This document shows positions 14,027-14,931 of a stretch of 14,931 nucleotides of DNA, piece by piece. Under the pieces are notes generated by a model that saw only the letters and a list, made by a program, of their open reading frames with translations, did not search any database and had not been told where the DNA came from. Each line of letters begins with the position of its first letter. Positions within the stretch are counted from its first letter, which is position 1. The translations under genes were made by a program, and so were the position numbers. This DNA comes from Haloarcula nitratireducens (GTDB lineage Archaea > Halobacteriota > Halobacteria > Halobacteriales > Haloarculaceae). The stretch lies in the NCBI RefSeq assembly GCF_019599505.1, contig NZ_RKLT01000045.1:1-14931 (forward strand), written 5' to 3'.

Positions 14027-14386
14027 TCAGGCTATCTCTTCGAGCACTGACTCGCCACTGCCAGCCTGTGATTCCCATTCCCACTCGTCTTCGACACGCA
14101 CGCGACCATCGTCAAGCAGTTCGACGGTCCCCACGGAATGGCCACTCGCAGTTTCATGTTCCAAGTTGAGCTGTGAATACCTGATGTCCCATTCAGTACC
14201 ATCGAACGTTCCAACGAGATGCCCATCAACGAGATGCCCATCAACGAGATCCCCACCTGCATACTGTGCGTAGATTCGTTCGCCCGCTTGCTCAAACTTG
14301 AATCGGGTATCTCCACTCACTTCACTAGCATCGGTGTTTGCAACGCCAACAAGCGTCCGGCCATCGAGAGAGATGTCCTCTGTCAT
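14027..14386 (-). CDS. Small protein often annotated as n-acetylglutamate synthase
   Basis: A 119-aa beta-rich protein. It follows the pattern of a widespread family that is often (and doubtfully) labelled n-acetylglutamate synthase: DGRTLVGVANTDASEVSGDT at the start, an AQYAGG block, GHLVGTFDGTEWDIRY, then DGRVRVEDEWEWES and SGESVLEEI at the end. There is no acetyltransferase motif, so I do not assign the enzyme. A unit of five residues (HLVDG) occurs twice plus a partial third, coded by a 15-bp tandem repeat (about 14211-14256); relatives have it once, so this is probably a local expansion in a loop. Start: ATG 14386; GTG 14398 is possible. Single gene with no same-strand partner. Confidence 0.75.
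   Translation of the reverse strand: MTEDISLDGRTLVGVANTDASEVSGDTRFKFEQAGERIYAQYAGGDLVDGHLVDGHLVGTFDGTEWDIRYSQLNLEHETASGHSVGTVELLDDGRVRVEDEWEWESQAGSGESVLEEIA
14211..14256 (+). repeat. 15-bp tandem repeat inside the 119-aa gene
   Basis: The unit AACGAGATGCCCATC occurs twice in a row and a third, diverged unit follows. It is in frame, adding five residues per unit, so the gene stays open. Likely polymerase slippage. Confidence 0.8.
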
Positions 14387-14495
14387 AGACTGTTCCACCA
14401 GCTATGAGCGCAAAAGAACGCCGAAAGGTGTTGCTGACTCTCTCTATTCAGCAGGTCGTCTTTCAGATTCCTTGTCCCTAACAGAGACACCGGCG

Positions 14496-14554
14496 CTCAA
14501 TCTGCAGGCTCACTTTCACAGCGCATTCAGTCCCACTCCGCTGCAATCAGTGCC
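14496..14554 (+). repeat. Dispersed repeat family 1, copy C (core 14521-14554)
   Basis: Core GCGCATTCAGTCCCAC to CTGCAATCAGTGCC. It matches copy A over 59 bp (43 of 59) and copy B over the core only. It ends about 34 bp before the insertion-element hairpin region, the one copy near a recognisable transposon. Confidence 0.7.
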
Positions 14555-14587
14555 CCTCATTGGTCGATGTAGGAGAGGCAACTATCT

Positions 14588-14622
14588 GGATTCAGCGAGA
14601 GAATCCCGCCGTTCACGGCGGG
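14588..14622 (+). other. Double hairpin upstream of tnpA (IS200/IS605 end or relic)
   Basis: GGATTC (14588-14593) pairs with GAATCC (14601-14606); the overlapping CCCGCCGT (14605-14612) pairs with ACGGCGGG (14615-14622) around a 2-nt loop. The order GAGAATCC plus GC-hairpin is like the tail of haloarchaeal tnpB/omega-RNA right ends as I remember them, and it could also be the left-end hairpin of the present element. A weaker hairpin, ATACCCAA (14674-14681) with TTGGGTGT (14702-14709), lies closer to tnpA. Confidence 0.5.
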
Positions 14623-14729
14623 CGTGAATCGCGTAAGCCCGGTGTGTTAGTCCACGGGGGTCTGCCCGACCGAATACCCAACGGCACAAAAATTATTAGA
14701 ATTGGGTGTGCTATATCTGGTGAGGCCAA

Positions 14730-14931
14730 ATGGAGTCTTACCTGCAATCCGGGTCACACACGGTCTACGCGCTCCGATATCACTTTGTGACCGTCACGAA
14801 ATATCGAGCCGACATCCTCACCGATGAGCGGCTGGAGCGCGTAGCCGAAGTCGCTCACGAGATTGCAGAGGACTTCGAGGCCGACATCAAAAACGTGGAT
14901 GGCGGCACCGACCACGTTCATATCCTGTTCA
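14730..14931 (+). CDS. tnpA: IS200/IS605-type transposase TnpA, 3' end cut by window
   Basis: Only the first 67 codons are inside the window. They read the start of a Y1 (HUH) transposase: SHTVYALRYHFVTVTKYRAD, then ERVAEVAHEIAEDF, and the metal-binding HUH motif in GGTDHVHILF (His-Val-His). The catalytic tyrosine lies beyond the window edge. The family moves single-stranded DNA using subterminal hairpins, and often has a tnpB nuclease gene next to it; that would be outside to the right. The ATG at 14730 is the natural start, 20 nt after a hairpin with an A/T-rich loop (14682-14701). The reading frame is intact as far as it can be seen. Confidence 0.93.
   Translation, partial: MESYLQSGSHTVYALRYHFVTVTKYRADILTDERLERVAEVAHEIAEDFEADIKNVDGGTDHVHILF

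Larger units (their letters stand above)
14387..14729. other. 343-bp stretch before tnpA
   Basis: Holds repeat family 1 copy C and the hairpins described separately. No gene is seen. The segment 14588-14622 may belong to the insertion element that carries tnpA or to a relic of another one. Confidence 0.5.

Noticed and set aside
13779..14050. Plus-strand frames of 63 and 85 aa upstream of the ATPase gene
   Set aside because: They start in the repeat on the opposite strand, show no family features and are not acidic.
14027..14386. Assignment as N-acetylglutamate synthase enzyme
   Set aside because: The family label is common, but the protein has no acetyltransferase fold motif and is too short, so the enzyme name is not supported.
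1..14931. CRISPR array, tRNA or rRNA genes
   Set aside because: No regularly spaced repeats, no cloverleaf with a T-loop GGTTCGA in a tRNA context (hits lie inside coding genes), and no rRNA-like sequence.

Overview
The window looks like accessory DNA of a halophilic archaeon (class Halobacteria). The reasons are the acidic, Asp/Glu-rich proteins, the GC-rich Asp/Val-heavy codon use, and protein families that are largely or typically haloarchaeal: HalOD1 output domains, a DUF7344-type winged helix, an amphi-Trp remnant, TrmB and Lrp/AsnC regulators, KaiC-like ATPases and small-molecule histidine kinases. Coding density is high only in the first 3.7 kb. After that, genes are small and scattered among decayed genes, repeats and long non-coding stretches, as expected of a genomic island or large plasmid. 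No species-level or replicon-level call can be made from the sequence alone.

Layout. 1-3.7 kb is a signalling block: the end of a PAS histidine kinase on the plus strand faces a minus-strand pair made of a double-domain KaiC-like ATPase and, 8 nt downstream, a histidine kinase with a receiver-like N-terminus. 3.7-5.5 kb holds two very small genes (64 and 65 aa; the second is a Cys/His-rich putative zinc protein) among repeats. 5.5-9.5 kb is a regulator block: a TrmB regulator, a broken TrmB paralogue, two stand-alone HalOD1 proteins, an Lrp/AsnC regulator and a DUF7344-type protein. 9.5-10.0 kb has a frameshifted amphi-Trp pseudogene and a 57-aa gene. 10.4-11.7 kb carries two membrane proteins on the minus strand (YjdF/DUF2238-like and YdjM-like). 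12.3-13.7 kb is an AAA ATPase with a C-terminal DUF4143-type nuclease-like domain. 14.0-14.4 kb is a small cytosolic protein of the family often labelled n-acetylglutamate synthase. The window ends inside an IS200/IS605-type tnpA.

How parts may work together. The kinase plus KaiC-like pair is the most convincing operon and probably forms one signalling unit, although its partner is not visible. The regulators between 5.5 and 9.5 kb are separate units and no regulated enzyme genes lie beside them. Two repeat families tie the accessory part together. One is a 34-bp motif in three clear copies and one weak copy, all in one orientation. The other is a 103-bp repeat (84% identical by hand count) of which one copy ends exactly at the start codon of the ATPase gene. 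I did not find a CRISPR array, a tRNA or rRNA gene, or a convincing complete defence system. The ATPase with its repeat-derived leader and the kinase/KaiC pair are the best candidates for something new.
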